Positions 44,745 to 53,037 of a stretch of 64,000 bases of DNA are shown here, piece after piece; the stretch's first letter is position 1, and the number at the start of each line of letters is the position of its first letter. The DNA comes from Haladaptatus halobius (GTDB taxonomy: Archaea; Halobacteriota; Halobacteria; Halobacteriales; Haladaptataceae). The position numbers and the translations under genes are program-made. Under the pieces are notes generated by a model, which saw nothing but the letters and a program-made list of their open reading frames with translations, did no database searches and was not told where the DNA came from. The DNA lies in the NCBI RefSeq assembly GCF_020618475.1, contig NZ_CP085335.1:682001-746000 (forward strand), in the 5' to 3' direction.

Positions 44745-45335
44745 ATGATAGCCATGGACATCGACGACCTCGAATCGAGCGAACTCTACTCCGAGGAACT
44801 CGACATCGACCTCTCGTCGGGCGACGACGACGCGGTGTTCGAGTGGTTCCTCGCCAGCGTCCTCTTCGGGGGACGCATCTCGGAGGACATCGCCAAGCGA
44901 ACGTATCGAGCGTTCGAGCGACACGACCTCCTCACCCCAGGGGACATCGTGGACGCCGGTTTCGACTTCTTGGTCGACCCGGTGATGCAGGAGGGCGGGT
45001 ACGTCCGGTACGACAACCAACGCTCGGAACAGATACTCCGTAACTGTCGAACGCTCCTCGACGAGTACGACGGAAGATTGAACGAACTTCACGAAGCCGC
45101 CGAGGACGAGGACGACCTCGAAGACCGACTCGACGCGTTCTACGGCGTCGGGCCGGTGACGGTGAACATCTTCCTCCGCGAACTGCGCCCCGTGTGGGAA
45201 AAGAGCGACCCCGACCCGCTCGACACAATTCGGGACGCCGCGGAACGCCACGACGTCGACCTCGACCGCTACGACCGAAAAAGCGAGACGTTCGCCCGGG
45301 TCGAAGCCGGTCTCGTCCGGCGGCGGCACGAGTGA
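44745..45335 (+). CDS. helix-hairpin-helix (endonuclease III-like) protein
   Basis: 196 residues from the ATG at 44745; MDIDDLESSELY at 44754 is an alternative. A helical domain contains FEWFLASVLFGGRISEDIAK near the start, and DRLDAFYGVGPVTVNIFLRE at about 130-149 is a clear helix-hairpin-helix that contacts the DNA backbone. The overall pattern is that of HhH-GPD glycosylases, but the [4Fe-4S] cysteines and the classic catalytic Lys/Asp arrangement of endonuclease III are not evident. DNA repair or DNA binding is probable; enzymatic activity is uncertain. Confidence 0.75.
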   Translation: MIAMDIDDLESSELYSEELDIDLSSGDDDAVFEWFLASVLFGGRISEDIAKRTYRAFERHDLLTPGDIVDAGFDFLVDPVMQEGGYVRYDNQRSEQILRNCRTLLDEYDGRLNELHEAAEDEDDLEDRLDAFYGVGPVTVNIFLRELRPVWEKSDPDPLDTIRDAAERHDVDLDRYDRKSETFARVEAGLVRRRHE

Positions 45336-45406
45336 CCGAGCGCGCTTCGAGACGGAAAACGCTCGTGGCTCACTCCTAAGTGAATGGAACGCCTCCATCC
45401 AGTACC

Positions 45407-46273
45407 ATGTCACAAACCACTCCAACCAGCGTGCTCGTCGTCGGTGCAACGGGGACGCAAGGCGGTGCCGTCGTCGACAACCTGCTCGGTTCCGACGCGG
45501 ACTTCGACGTGCACGGACTGACGCGACATCCCGAGAGCGACTCTGCCCGGCAGTTGGCCGACCGCGGCGTCACGGTCGACGAGGGGAACTTGGAGGAGAA
45601 AGATACGCTCAGACCCGTCGTGGAGGACGTGGACGCGGTCTTCGGCGTGACCGACTTCTACGAAGCCGGATACGACGGGGAAGTGAGGGAGGGAACGAAC
45701 CTCGCGGAAGTCGCCGCCGACGTCGGCGTCGAACACTTCGTGTTCAGTTCGGTCGGCGGGGCCGAGCGCGACACCGGCATCCCGCACTTCGACTCCAAGT
45801 ACGAAGTCGAAGAGCGCATTCGGGAACTCGACCTCCCCGCGACAGTCGTCCGCCCCGTCTTCTTCATGCAGAATTTCGAGGGACAGCGCGACTCAATCGA
45901 AGATGGAACGCTGGCGCTGGCGCTCGACGAAGGCGTCTCCCTCCAGATGGTTGACGTGGATAACGTCGGCGCGTTCGTCGCGCGGGCGTTCGAGAATCCC
46001 GAGCAATACCGAGGCGAAGCGGTCGAACTGGCGAGCGACGAACACACGGTGGAGAGCGCTGCGGACGCCTTCTCGGAGGTGCTCGGCCGCGACGTCGAGG
46101 CCCGACATCTCTCCATCGAGGACGTTCGCGAGCAGATGGGCGACGAGTCCGCCACGATGTTCGAGTGGTTCAACGAACACGGGTACGAAGCCGACATCGA
46201 CGCTCTCAGGGAGGAGCACGACGTCGACTTGACGCGGCTCGAAACGTATCTGCGCGAACACGGCTGGGGATGA
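45407..46273 (+). CDS. NmrA/HSCARG-family NAD(P)-binding protein
   Basis: 288 residues of an atypical short-chain dehydrogenase fold. The nucleotide motif is VVGATGTQGGAVVDNLL at the start, Arg of LTRHPES contacts NADP phosphate, and FVFSSVGGAERDTG precedes the SKYEVEE segment that replaces the active-site YxxxK (Tyr present, Lys shifted). Such proteins often sense the NADP/NADPH ratio rather than catalyse. It is followed by a convergent kinase gene. The start MSQTTPTSVLV at 45407 is standard. Confidence 0.87.
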   Translation: MSQTTPTSVLVVGATGTQGGAVVDNLLGSDADFDVHGLTRHPESDSARQLADRGVTVDEGNLEEKDTLRPVVEDVDAVFGVTDFYEAGYDGEVREGTNLAEVAADVGVEHFVFSSVGGAERDTGIPHFDSKYEVEERIRELDLPATVVRPVFFMQNFEGQRDSIEDGTLALALDEGVSLQMVDVDNVGAFVARAFENPEQYRGEAVELASDEHTVESAADAFSEVLGRDVEARHLSIEDVREQMGDESATMFEWFNEHGYEADIDALREEHDVDLTRLETYLREHGWG

Positions 46274-46336
46274 ACAGCGGCGGTGACGTGCGGCGAGCGA
46301 GAAACGCGCTTCCCTCCGCTGTGACGGGTCGGGGTA

Positions 46337-46780
46337 TCAGTCCGTCAGAACGGGCCGTAACTCCCGGAGGATTCGCTCGACCGCTCGCTCCGGCGTCGTT
46401 CGCGTCGCGTCTATCGTCACGTCCGCGTTCGGTTCCTCGAACTCGTACCAGATGATGTGAACCGCCCGTTCCTCGATGGGGTCGTCGCGCTCCCGGTTTC
46501 GTTCCAGACACGTCTCCAGATCCGCTTCGAGATACACCACGACCGCGTCGTCGAGCGCGCGGAACCGCCGTAGCCACTCGCGCTTGTAGAACGTCCCGTC
46601 GAGGAGCCAATCGTCGTCGGAGTTCTCGACTCGCTCGTACATCCGGTCGTACGTGTTTCGGCTGAACTGATCCGAGTGCAACATCCGAAACGAGCACCCT
46701 CGCTCGGCAAGTCGCTCGCGGAGTTCCGTCGCTACCGTCGTCTTCCCGACGCCCGCCGGGCCGCAGATGATTACGATCAC
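46337..46780 (-). CDS. P-loop AAA-type kinase
   Basis: 147 residues. Walker A GPAGVGKTTVATEL sits at residues 7-20; HSDQFSRNTYDRMYERV provides the substrate side; VVVYLEADLETCLERNRERD is the Walker-B-like strand plus lid arginines. Relatives phosphorylate small molecules such as nucleosides, gluconate or toxin-related targets. It is cytoplasmic and monocistronic. The phosphate acceptor is unknown. Confidence 0.84.
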   Translation of the reverse strand: MIVIICGPAGVGKTTVATELRERLAERGCSFRMLHSDQFSRNTYDRMYERVENSDDDWLLDGTFYKREWLRRFRALDDAVVVYLEADLETCLERNRERDDPIEERAVHIIWYEFEEPNADVTIDATRTTPERAVERILRELRPVLTD

Positions 46781-46885
46781 GGGTCGTCTCCCGTATCGGT
46801 GCCGGAACGTCCTACGAGTGACGGGGCGGTGTTCGGCCCGCTATCTCTGCGAGTCCATCGGACGGTGGAAAACCTCACGGTTTCG

Positions 46886-47587
46886 TCACCGAACGCTATG
46901 CATCAGTCGGAGCAGTTCCGCTTGATAGGCGTCGCCGTTTCGGTCGAAGACGTCCCGTAACATCGCGTCCGTCGGTCGCGCGCCGGAGGTGAGAATCAAC
47001 GACTTGCGGGGGCGTGAAACGTCGAAGTAGAGGATCGTCCTCACGCGCCCGTCCGGCCGAACATGCGGGAGTTCGGAGGCGGTCGGAAGCGAGTGTGCCA
47101 CGTCGTACCCGATGTCGTAGTACGCCTCGTACTCGGCGGTCACCCGTCGTGGCGAGGTCTCGCGCTCCGCCGGAGGCCGCTCTCGAAGCGCCGAGAAACC
47201 GCGATTCCGGGCGGTTCGTTCGAAGCGACGCTTCGCCAGCCCTGCCACCAGCGACGGTTGCGCGAAGACCGAGAGCGGCGAGTCGAACGTGACGCGGGTC
47301 GCCGTGAACGCGCCGACGATCCCGTCGAAGTTCCGGCGTAGTCGTTCGTCGAGCGCGTCCGTGAGCCGCGAATCCTTGTAGATAACCGTCGTCGCGTACG
47401 CGTCGCCGAACTGCCAGCCCTCGGTTCGAATCGGGATGTGATCGGTCAGCGTCGCTTCGACGTCCCACCATCGAATCGCCGGGGATGTGACGGTCGGTGC
47501 GCGATACCGCCGCTGTCGCGCTCCGGCGACACCCGCGCCCATCGCCGCGAATCCGCCCACCCCTTCGAGGAACTCCCTTCTATCCAT
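46886..47587 (-). CDS. Tat-exported hypothetical protein
   Basis: 233 residues with an N-terminal Tat signal (MDRREFLEGVGGFAAMGAGV, then Ala-Gly) and no Cys lipobox, so probably released or loosely attached outside the membrane. The mature domain contains WWDVEATLTDHIPIRTEGWQ, TAEYEAYYDIGYDVAHSLP and RTILYFDVSRPRKSLILTSG; I do not recognise it. The gene ends 106 bases before the kinase gene start, on the same strand. The start ATG at 47587 is the only one giving the RR motif. Confidence 0.74.
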   Translation of the reverse strand: MDRREFLEGVGGFAAMGAGVAGARQRRYRAPTVTSPAIRWWDVEATLTDHIPIRTEGWQFGDAYATTVIYKDSRLTDALDERLRRNFDGIVGAFTATRVTFDSPLSVFAQPSLVAGLAKRRFERTARNRGFSALRERPPAERETSPRRVTAEYEAYYDIGYDVAHSLPTASELPHVRPDGRVRTILYFDVSRPRKSLILTSGARPTDAMLRDVFDRNGDAYQAELLRLMHSVR

Positions 47588-47696
47588 GGTGATGGAGCGT
47601 CGGTTCCCGTCCCGATAGCCTTCACGGCCGGGACGGACTCACGAACAACTTATCTAGAGGATAACTGTTTTGTCACGAGCGGATAGAGCTACGACC

Positions 47697-48035
47697 ATGT
47701 CCGAAGCCAAGCTCGCTCGTGCCCCCATCGAATTCGGGAAGGAGGCCCGACTCCGTGCCTGGTTCGACGAACTGCGCGAGCGAGAATCGGAAGTCGTCGA
47801 GACGCTCCGCCACGAAGGAGTCCACACCGAGACGGCGTTTATCCAGTCTTTTGGCGGAACGACGTACCTCTACGTTTACATGGAAGCCGAGAATCTCCGG
47901 GTAGCCGACGAGGCCGGCGACGAGGAGAAGTATCAGGTCGACGAGGAGCACCACGACGTTCTCCGAGACGTTCGAGTCGGCGACTGGGAAGAACTGGAGA
48001 CGCTCGGCCACTTCGTAAATCCGTCTCTGCGGTGA
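47697..48035 (+). CDS. DUF6176-like small haloarchaeal protein
   Basis: 112 residues from the ATG at 47697 (MSEAKLARAPIEFGK). The pattern KEARLRAWFDELRERESEVV, then ETAFIQSFGGTTYLYVYMEA and HHDVLRDVRVGDWEELETL, matches a ferredoxin-like small domain family often labelled DUF6176. It is cytoplasmic, and its role is unknown. It is divergent from the Tat-exported protein gene. Confidence 0.72.
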   Translation: MSEAKLARAPIEFGKEARLRAWFDELRERESEVVETLRHEGVHTETAFIQSFGGTTYLYVYMEAENLRVADEAGDEEKYQVDEEHHDVLRDVRVGDWEELETLGHFVNPSLR

Positions 48036-48061
48036 CCATCTTCTCCCGGACTGCGGCGCAG

Positions 48062-48214
48062 TCGTCCGCCGTGGAAATCAACTCCGCGCTCTCGTCGGTC
48101 GGTCGCGCCGTCGGCCCGCTCGCGAGCGGGGCGCTCGCGTCGCCGGTGAGCTATCGGTTGGCGTACCTTAGCGTCTCCGTCGTCAGGGAACTCGTCTTGC
48201 TAACGCGCGTTCGC
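48062..48214 (+). pseudogene. C-terminal fragment of an MFS transporter
   Basis: The plus strand encodes SSVGRAVGPLASGALASPVS followed by YRLAYLSVSVVRELVLLTRV, which matches the last helices of a major facilitator transporter. It lacks a start and the rest of the gene, and ends in Arg-rich noise. It is probably the relic of a deletion. Confidence 0.5.
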
Positions 48215-48266
48215 GGTCGCCCGTCGCGGAACGAATCACCCCTCCGCCGGAGCGGGGTAGCGCCGA

Positions 48267-49163
48267 CTACGTCTCCGCCTCCTCGGTCGCCGTCACGACC
48301 AACACCGGAACGTCGACCGCGTGAACGACGTGGTTCGTGACGCTCCCGAGGAGTTGCCCGCCGAGGTTCGCCTCGCCGCGGGAGGCCATGACGACGAGGT
48401 CGACGTCGTTGTCGGCGACGTACTCGCGGATACCGGCGTGCGGCGTGTCGCGCACGACCGCCGTCCGAAGGTCGATGCTCGCGTCCGCGTCTCGAACATC
48501 GTCCGCGATTCGTTCGACCGCCTCGGTGCCCTCCGATTCCAATCGCCCGATGAACCGCTCCGAGACGCCGCCCGCGCTGAACAGTCCGCCCTCCGTCTGT
48601 ACGTCGACGACGTTGAGGACGTGGAGCGTCGCGTCGTAGCGTTTAGCAACGTCAACGCCGTACGGCGTCGCGCGTTCGGCGTTCGAACTCCCGTCCGTCG
48701 GGAGGAGAATTGTCTCGTAGGTCGCGCCGGTGTCGTCCGCGATATCGCCGCTCGGAACGGTCAACACGGGGACGTCGGTTGTGCGGAGCACGCGATCGGT
48801 GACGCTTCCGAGTAGGTGGTCGCCGAGTCTCCGTCGCCCGTGTCGACCCATGACGAGGAGGTTCGCGCCGGTCTCGGCCGCGAACGCGGCGATGGTCTCG
48901 TGCGTCTTGCCTTCCTGCACGTGCGTATCGACCGAAACGCCGACGGTGGCGGCCATCGATTCGGCGTCTTCGAGGAACTCGGCCGCCTGCTCCTTCCGCG
49001 CGGTTCGCTCCTCCTCCGATTCGAGGGAGCGAAACCGCCTGCGGTCTATCACGTGAAGCACGTCGGCCGCCGCGTCGTGCGACTTCGCGAGTTCGAGTCC
49101 GTACTTCACGGCGCGCAGCGCGCCCTCGCTTCCGTCGACGGGGATGAGGATCCGGTCGAACAT
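48267..49163 (-). CDS. tandem universal stress protein (two UspA domains)
   Basis: 298 residues from the ATG at 49163 (MFDRILIPVDGS); a Met 3 codons earlier is an alternative. Two UspA domains (about 1-138 and 148-298) each end with the ATP-binding pattern: GRHGRRRLGDHLLGSVTDR and ASRGEANLGGQLLGSVTNH. Such proteins help survive starvation or osmotic stress, often binding ATP. It is cytoplasmic and divergent from the cation exchanger gene. The remnant of an MFS gene lies just downstream. Confidence 0.92.
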   Translation of the reverse strand: MFDRILIPVDGSEGALRAVKYGLELAKSHDAAADVLHVIDRRRFRSLESEEERTARKEQAAEFLEDAESMAATVGVSVDTHVQEGKTHETIAAFAAETGANLLVMGRHGRRRLGDHLLGSVTDRVLRTTDVPVLTVPSGDIADDTGATYETILLPTDGSSNAERATPYGVDVAKRYDATLHVLNVVDVQTEGGLFSAGGVSERFIGRLESEGTEAVERIADDVRDADASIDLRTAVVRDTPHAGIREYVADNDVDLVVMASRGEANLGGQLLGSVTNHVVHAVDVPVLVVTATEEAET

Positions 49164-49307
49164 GGTGGTCACGTCGTCCCGAAGGTACGGCGGATTTGAC
49201 CATAAGTGGTGACCAGCGACCCGGCGGAATCTTCGCCATCGCGGTTCGGCGCTTTCCGCGAAGCCGACAGAGCCGTTATCTTATCCACCGTCGTTCACCG
49301 AGAACGC

Positions 49308-50636
49308 ATGGCATCCCTGATTCGAAATCCGCTCACCGCCGTCGTCGGGGCGGTCTTGCTCACCGTGCCGTGGATCGGCGTCTGGTCAGCGAGCGCCGAC
49401 CACGCTCTCGGGACGGTTCCGGTCGTCGTCGTGAGCGGTCTCGCCATCCTCGGCGCGTCGTTCCTCCTCACGTGGGGTGCGGAAACCGCGGAGAAGGACG
49501 TTCCGCGCGCGTTCGCGCTGGCCGTCCTCGCGGTGCTCGCCGTCGCCCCGGAGTACGCCGTCGACGCGTACTTCGCGTGGACCGCCGGAGCGAACGCCGG
49601 GACGGAGGCCGGACGAGAGGCCGCGAATCTTGCGGTTGCCAACATGACGGGCGCGAACCGCATCCTCATCGGTCTGGGCTGGTCGGGTATCGCCCTGTTC
49701 TCCATCCGCGAGGCCCGCCGAAACGACGAGGTGCGCTACATCGATCGAGAGGGGTCGCTTCGGGATGCCGTTCCGCTAGACCGGGACATCGCAACGGAGA
49801 TATTCTTCCTGTTCAGCGCGACCGTCTACGCCTTCTTCGTCCCGTTCGGCGGCGGTATCAACGCCGTCGATTCCGTCGTTCTCGTCGGCCTCTACGTCGT
49901 CTACATCGGCATCATCATCCGGGGCGACGTGGCTCACGAGGAGCAGGTCGGCGTTCCGGCGTACTTCCAGCGCCGTCGCCGGTCGATGCGAATCCTTATC
50001 GTGCTCGGGTTGTTCGCCTACTCGGGCGTTCTCATCTTCACGGCGGTCGAACCGTTCGCCCACGGACTGGAGGAACTGGGTCTCCGGGTCGGCATTCCTC
50101 CGTTCTTCATGCTCCAGTGGATCGCCCCGCTCGCCAGCGAGAGTCCGGAACTCATCGTCACGGCGTACCTCGTGAACAAGGCGCGTTCGACGGCGGCGTT
50201 CAACGCGCTCATCTCCTCGAAACTGAACCAGTGGACGCTCCTCATCGGCACGCTCGTCGTCGTCTACAGCATCGCGCTCGGTCGGTACGGGCCGCTCGCG
50301 TTCGACCAGAAACAGGCGGCCGAGATCTGGCTGACCGCGGCGCAGAGCTTCTTCGCCATCGCGGTGCTCGTCAACTTCCGCATCAGCGTTCGGGAGGCGG
50401 TGACGCTCCTGACGCTGTTCCTGTCGCAGGTGGTGGCGGAGTTCGTGTTCATCCGGACGCTCCCGACGGCGCAGGCGACGACGTACTCCTACTGGTTGCT
50501 CATCGGGTTCACGGTGCTCTACCTCCTGCTCGGATTCGCGCTGTTCGCGCGGCGTCACGCGGCCCTCCGCGAGGTGCTCCGACTGACCGCGACGAACGTC
50601 CGTCGCGGACACGTCCACGAGCGGTCGGACGACTGA
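49308..50636 (+). CDS. sodium/calcium exchanger-family (CaCA) transporter
   Basis: 442 residues from the ATG at 49308 (MASLIRNPLTAVVG) with about eleven helices. Two inverted alpha-repeats are recognisable: the first contains VLAVAPEYAVDAYFAWTAGA, the second ASESPELIVTAYLVNKARST with the following ALISSKLNQWTLLIGTLVVV. The acidic residues in these repeats bind the exchanged cation. Halophilic relatives exchange Na+ for Ca2+ or H+. An upstream in-frame start at 49206 adds a polar tail unlike the family. Confidence 0.87.
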   Translation: MASLIRNPLTAVVGAVLLTVPWIGVWSASADHALGTVPVVVVSGLAILGASFLLTWGAETAEKDVPRAFALAVLAVLAVAPEYAVDAYFAWTAGANAGTEAGREAANLAVANMTGANRILIGLGWSGIALFSIREARRNDEVRYIDREGSLRDAVPLDRDIATEIFFLFSATVYAFFVPFGGGINAVDSVVLVGLYVVYIGIIIRGDVAHEEQVGVPAYFQRRRRSMRILIVLGLFAYSGVLIFTAVEPFAHGLEELGLRVGIPPFFMLQWIAPLASESPELIVTAYLVNKARSTAAFNALISSKLNQWTLLIGTLVVVYSIALGRYGPLAFDQKQAAEIWLTAAQSFFAIAVLVNFRISVREAVTLLTLFLSQVVAEFVFIRTLPTAQATTYSYWLLIGFTVLYLLLGFALFARRHAALREVLRLTATNVRRGHVHERSDD

Positions 50637-50809
50637 CGACCGCGTCGGCGATTCGACTGTAGCGAACCGTCCACGCAATCGAAGACGGACGCCCCGCTAT
50701 CTCGTCTCACTCTCGGAACCACGCAGAGGGTACGGGAAGATAAAAACCGGCGCGTATCGACGGCAACAAAGGTACTCTCTTACTGAACGAATAGGACACG
50801 ACACGTCGT

Positions 50810-51550
50810 ATGACACGATTCGATACCACATCGACGCGGCGGTCGTTCCTCCGGAAAACGGCGCTCGGAGGATCCGCGCTCGGCGTCGCGGCCGTCGGGT
50901 CGGCGTCGGCCGCCGAAACGCCGCCCGGTTCCGAACCGGTGTTGCTCGTTCACGGATACATGGACACCGGCGAGACGTCGTGGTGGGAAGTCGTCAGGGA
51001 CTATCTGGTCGACGTCGGCTACTCGGCGGACGACATCTACGTCCTCAGTTTAGGCGACGTTCCCGGGACGACCACCGACTCGCCCACCGAGTACGCCGAC
51101 GCGGTGGGGCAGCGCCTGAAGACCATCGGCGAAGCGCACGGGAGTCCCGTGGACATCGTCGCCCACTCGATGGGCGGACTCGACTCGCGGTGGTGCATCG
51201 AGAAACAGGATGGCGCGCAGTACGTCGACGACCTCGTCACGCTCGGCACGCCGCATCAGGGAACCTACGCTGCCTACCTCGGTATCCTGACGGAAGGTGG
51301 CAGGGATATGATACCCGGAAGTACGTTCCTCGAACGACTGAACGATGGGACGCTCGCCGAGGGAGTGAACTACACCGCGCTCTGGAGCACCGCCGACGAA
51401 CTCATCGTCCCGAGCGAGTACGCGAGCCTCCCGTCCCCCGAGTTCTCGTCGGTCGACGTGGCTCGAAACATAAACTCCGGCTATCAGGAACACATCCAAC
51501 TCGTGCACGACCGAGCGGTGTTCGACCAGTACTACCGACTGCTGGACTGA
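50810..51550 (+). CDS. Tat-exported triacylglycerol lipase-like hydrolase
   Basis: 246 residues. The N-terminus has a Tat signal (TSTRRSFLRKTALGGSALGV) cleaved after about SASA. The mature enzyme carries VLLVHGYMDTG (oxyanion hole), the nucleophile elbow AHSMGGLDSRW (Ser near residue 122), an Asp in WSTADELIVPSEY and the catalytic His in GYQEHIQLVHDR. It is secreted and should act on lipids or esters outside the cell. It is monocistronic; the preceding spacer holds no gene. Confidence 0.87.
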   Translation: MTRFDTTSTRRSFLRKTALGGSALGVAAVGSASAAETPPGSEPVLLVHGYMDTGETSWWEVVRDYLVDVGYSADDIYVLSLGDVPGTTTDSPTEYADAVGQRLKTIGEAHGSPVDIVAHSMGGLDSRWCIEKQDGAQYVDDLVTLGTPHQGTYAAYLGILTEGGRDMIPGSTFLERLNDGTLAEGVNYTALWSTADELIVPSEYASLPSPEFSSVDVARNINSGYQEHIQLVHDRAVFDQYYRLLD

Positions 51551-51620
51551 GTCGGCGTTCTCCGACGGTTCTCCGGAGCGTCAGTGGTATCCCCTTGGCC
51601 GGCGATACACACAGCGAGAG

Positions 51621-52817
51621 ATGCTCGACACGTGGCTTCGGCCTCCACAACTGCGAACTGTCGGTTCGATGGACAATGACCGGCACGCCACCTGGTTAGA
51701 ACTGTTCTTCGATCTGGTCTTCGTCGCCGCCATCGCCGAACTCGTCCACGGGTTGCGCGACGACCTCACCTGGATGGGCGTGTTAGGGTTCGTGGCGCTG
51801 TTCGTACCGGTGTGGTGGGCGTGGGTGGGGTCGACGTTCTACGCGACGCGATTCGATACGGACGACGTGGAGTATCGGCTCCTGACGGCGGTCGAGATGT
51901 TCGGCGTCATCGCGCTCGCGGTCAACGTCCACGGCGGCCTCGCCGAAACGTCGCGTGGGTTCGCGCTCGCGTACGTGCTCGTCCGAGGCGTGCTTATCTT
52001 CAAGTACGTTCGTGCGCAGCATCACATCCCGGAGGTACGCGCGCTCACTACTCGGTTACGTACCGGGTACACAATCGCCGCGAGCCTCTGGCTCGTCTCG
52101 GTGTTCGTTCCACCGCCGTATCGATTTCTGTTGTGGGGGTTAGGAATCGCGATCGACTTCGGAACGCCGATCACCGCCGGGAGGCTGCACGTCGAGATAC
52201 CCGTGCACCCGACGCACATCCCCGAACGGTTCGGTCTGTTCACCATCATCGTCCTCGGCGAGACCATCGTGAGCGTCGTGACCGGAATCTCGACGCAGGA
52301 GTGGACCGTGACGTCGGTGTTTATCGCGCTCTTCAGCACGGCGATCGCGTACAGTCTCTGGTGGATATACTTCGATAACCACGACGAGTCGGCCATTCTG
52401 GCGGCCCGCGAAGGAAGGCGGATCCGGGCGTACTGGGAGTGGATCTACGTTCACCTCCCCTTGGTGATCGGAATCGCGGCGGCCGGTGTTGGGGTGTTCC
52501 GCGTTTTCACCGGCGACCTCGATACTCCGCTCCCGATGGCCGAACGCTGGCTACTCGCCGGGTCACTCGCGGTCTGTCTCTTCTCGCTCGGTCTCCTCCA
52601 CCGGACGACCGTCTCGTGCGCCGGGCGGCGACCGACCGGCGGCGTGCAGTCGCTCTATCGGTTCGGAACGGCGGGCGTCGTCCTCGCCATCGGAATCGTC
52701 GGCGGTCGGATTTCCCCGCTCGGGTTCGTCGCGCTGCTGGCGTTCGTCTGCATCGTACAGATTGGCCTCGACCTCAGAATCCGCGAACCGCCGACGGCCT
52801 CCGCCGTTTCGGATTGA
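51621..52817 (+). CDS. LtrA-family membrane protein (low temperature requirement)
   Basis: 398 residues with about twelve helices. The family signature at the start is clear: TWLELFFDLVFVAAIAELVH, then LFVPVWWAWVGSTFYATRFD; ERFGLFTIIVLGETIVSVVT is also typical. The function of LtrA proteins is not settled; the name comes from a Listeria mutant. It lies 70 bases downstream of the lipase gene on the same strand, so they may share a transcript. The MLDTWLRPPQ start is the first ATG and gives a normal N-terminus. Confidence 0.88.
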   Translation: MLDTWLRPPQLRTVGSMDNDRHATWLELFFDLVFVAAIAELVHGLRDDLTWMGVLGFVALFVPVWWAWVGSTFYATRFDTDDVEYRLLTAVEMFGVIALAVNVHGGLAETSRGFALAYVLVRGVLIFKYVRAQHHIPEVRALTTRLRTGYTIAASLWLVSVFVPPPYRFLLWGLGIAIDFGTPITAGRLHVEIPVHPTHIPERFGLFTIIVLGETIVSVVTGISTQEWTVTSVFIALFSTAIAYSLWWIYFDNHDESAILAAREGRRIRAYWEWIYVHLPLVIGIAAAGVGVFRVFTGDLDTPLPMAERWLLAGSLAVCLFSLGLLHRTTVSCAGRRPTGGVQSLYRFGTAGVVLAIGIVGGRISPLGFVALLAFVCIVQIGLDLRIREPPTASAVSD

Positions 52818-53037
52818 TTCGACAGTCGGGGGAGACGCACCCATCGAACCGTCGGACGGAGGAAATCTCCCGACGGTACCGTTCGCACCACCGAACTGCG
52901 CGGAAATTCCGACTCGATTCCGGCCGAAAATCGCGGACGGACACGGTCGTACCGACCGTCGATAGAAACGCTCGCGCTCGACTGCGCCCGCTCGTCGGAC
53001 TACTTCGGTCGCTCGCCCACCTCTCATTCGCCCTTCT

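Noticed and set aside
49196..50662. 488-codon frame parallel to the exchanger gene in another frame
   Set aside because: Very Arg/Gly-rich and without membrane helices; the other frame gives a convincing transporter.
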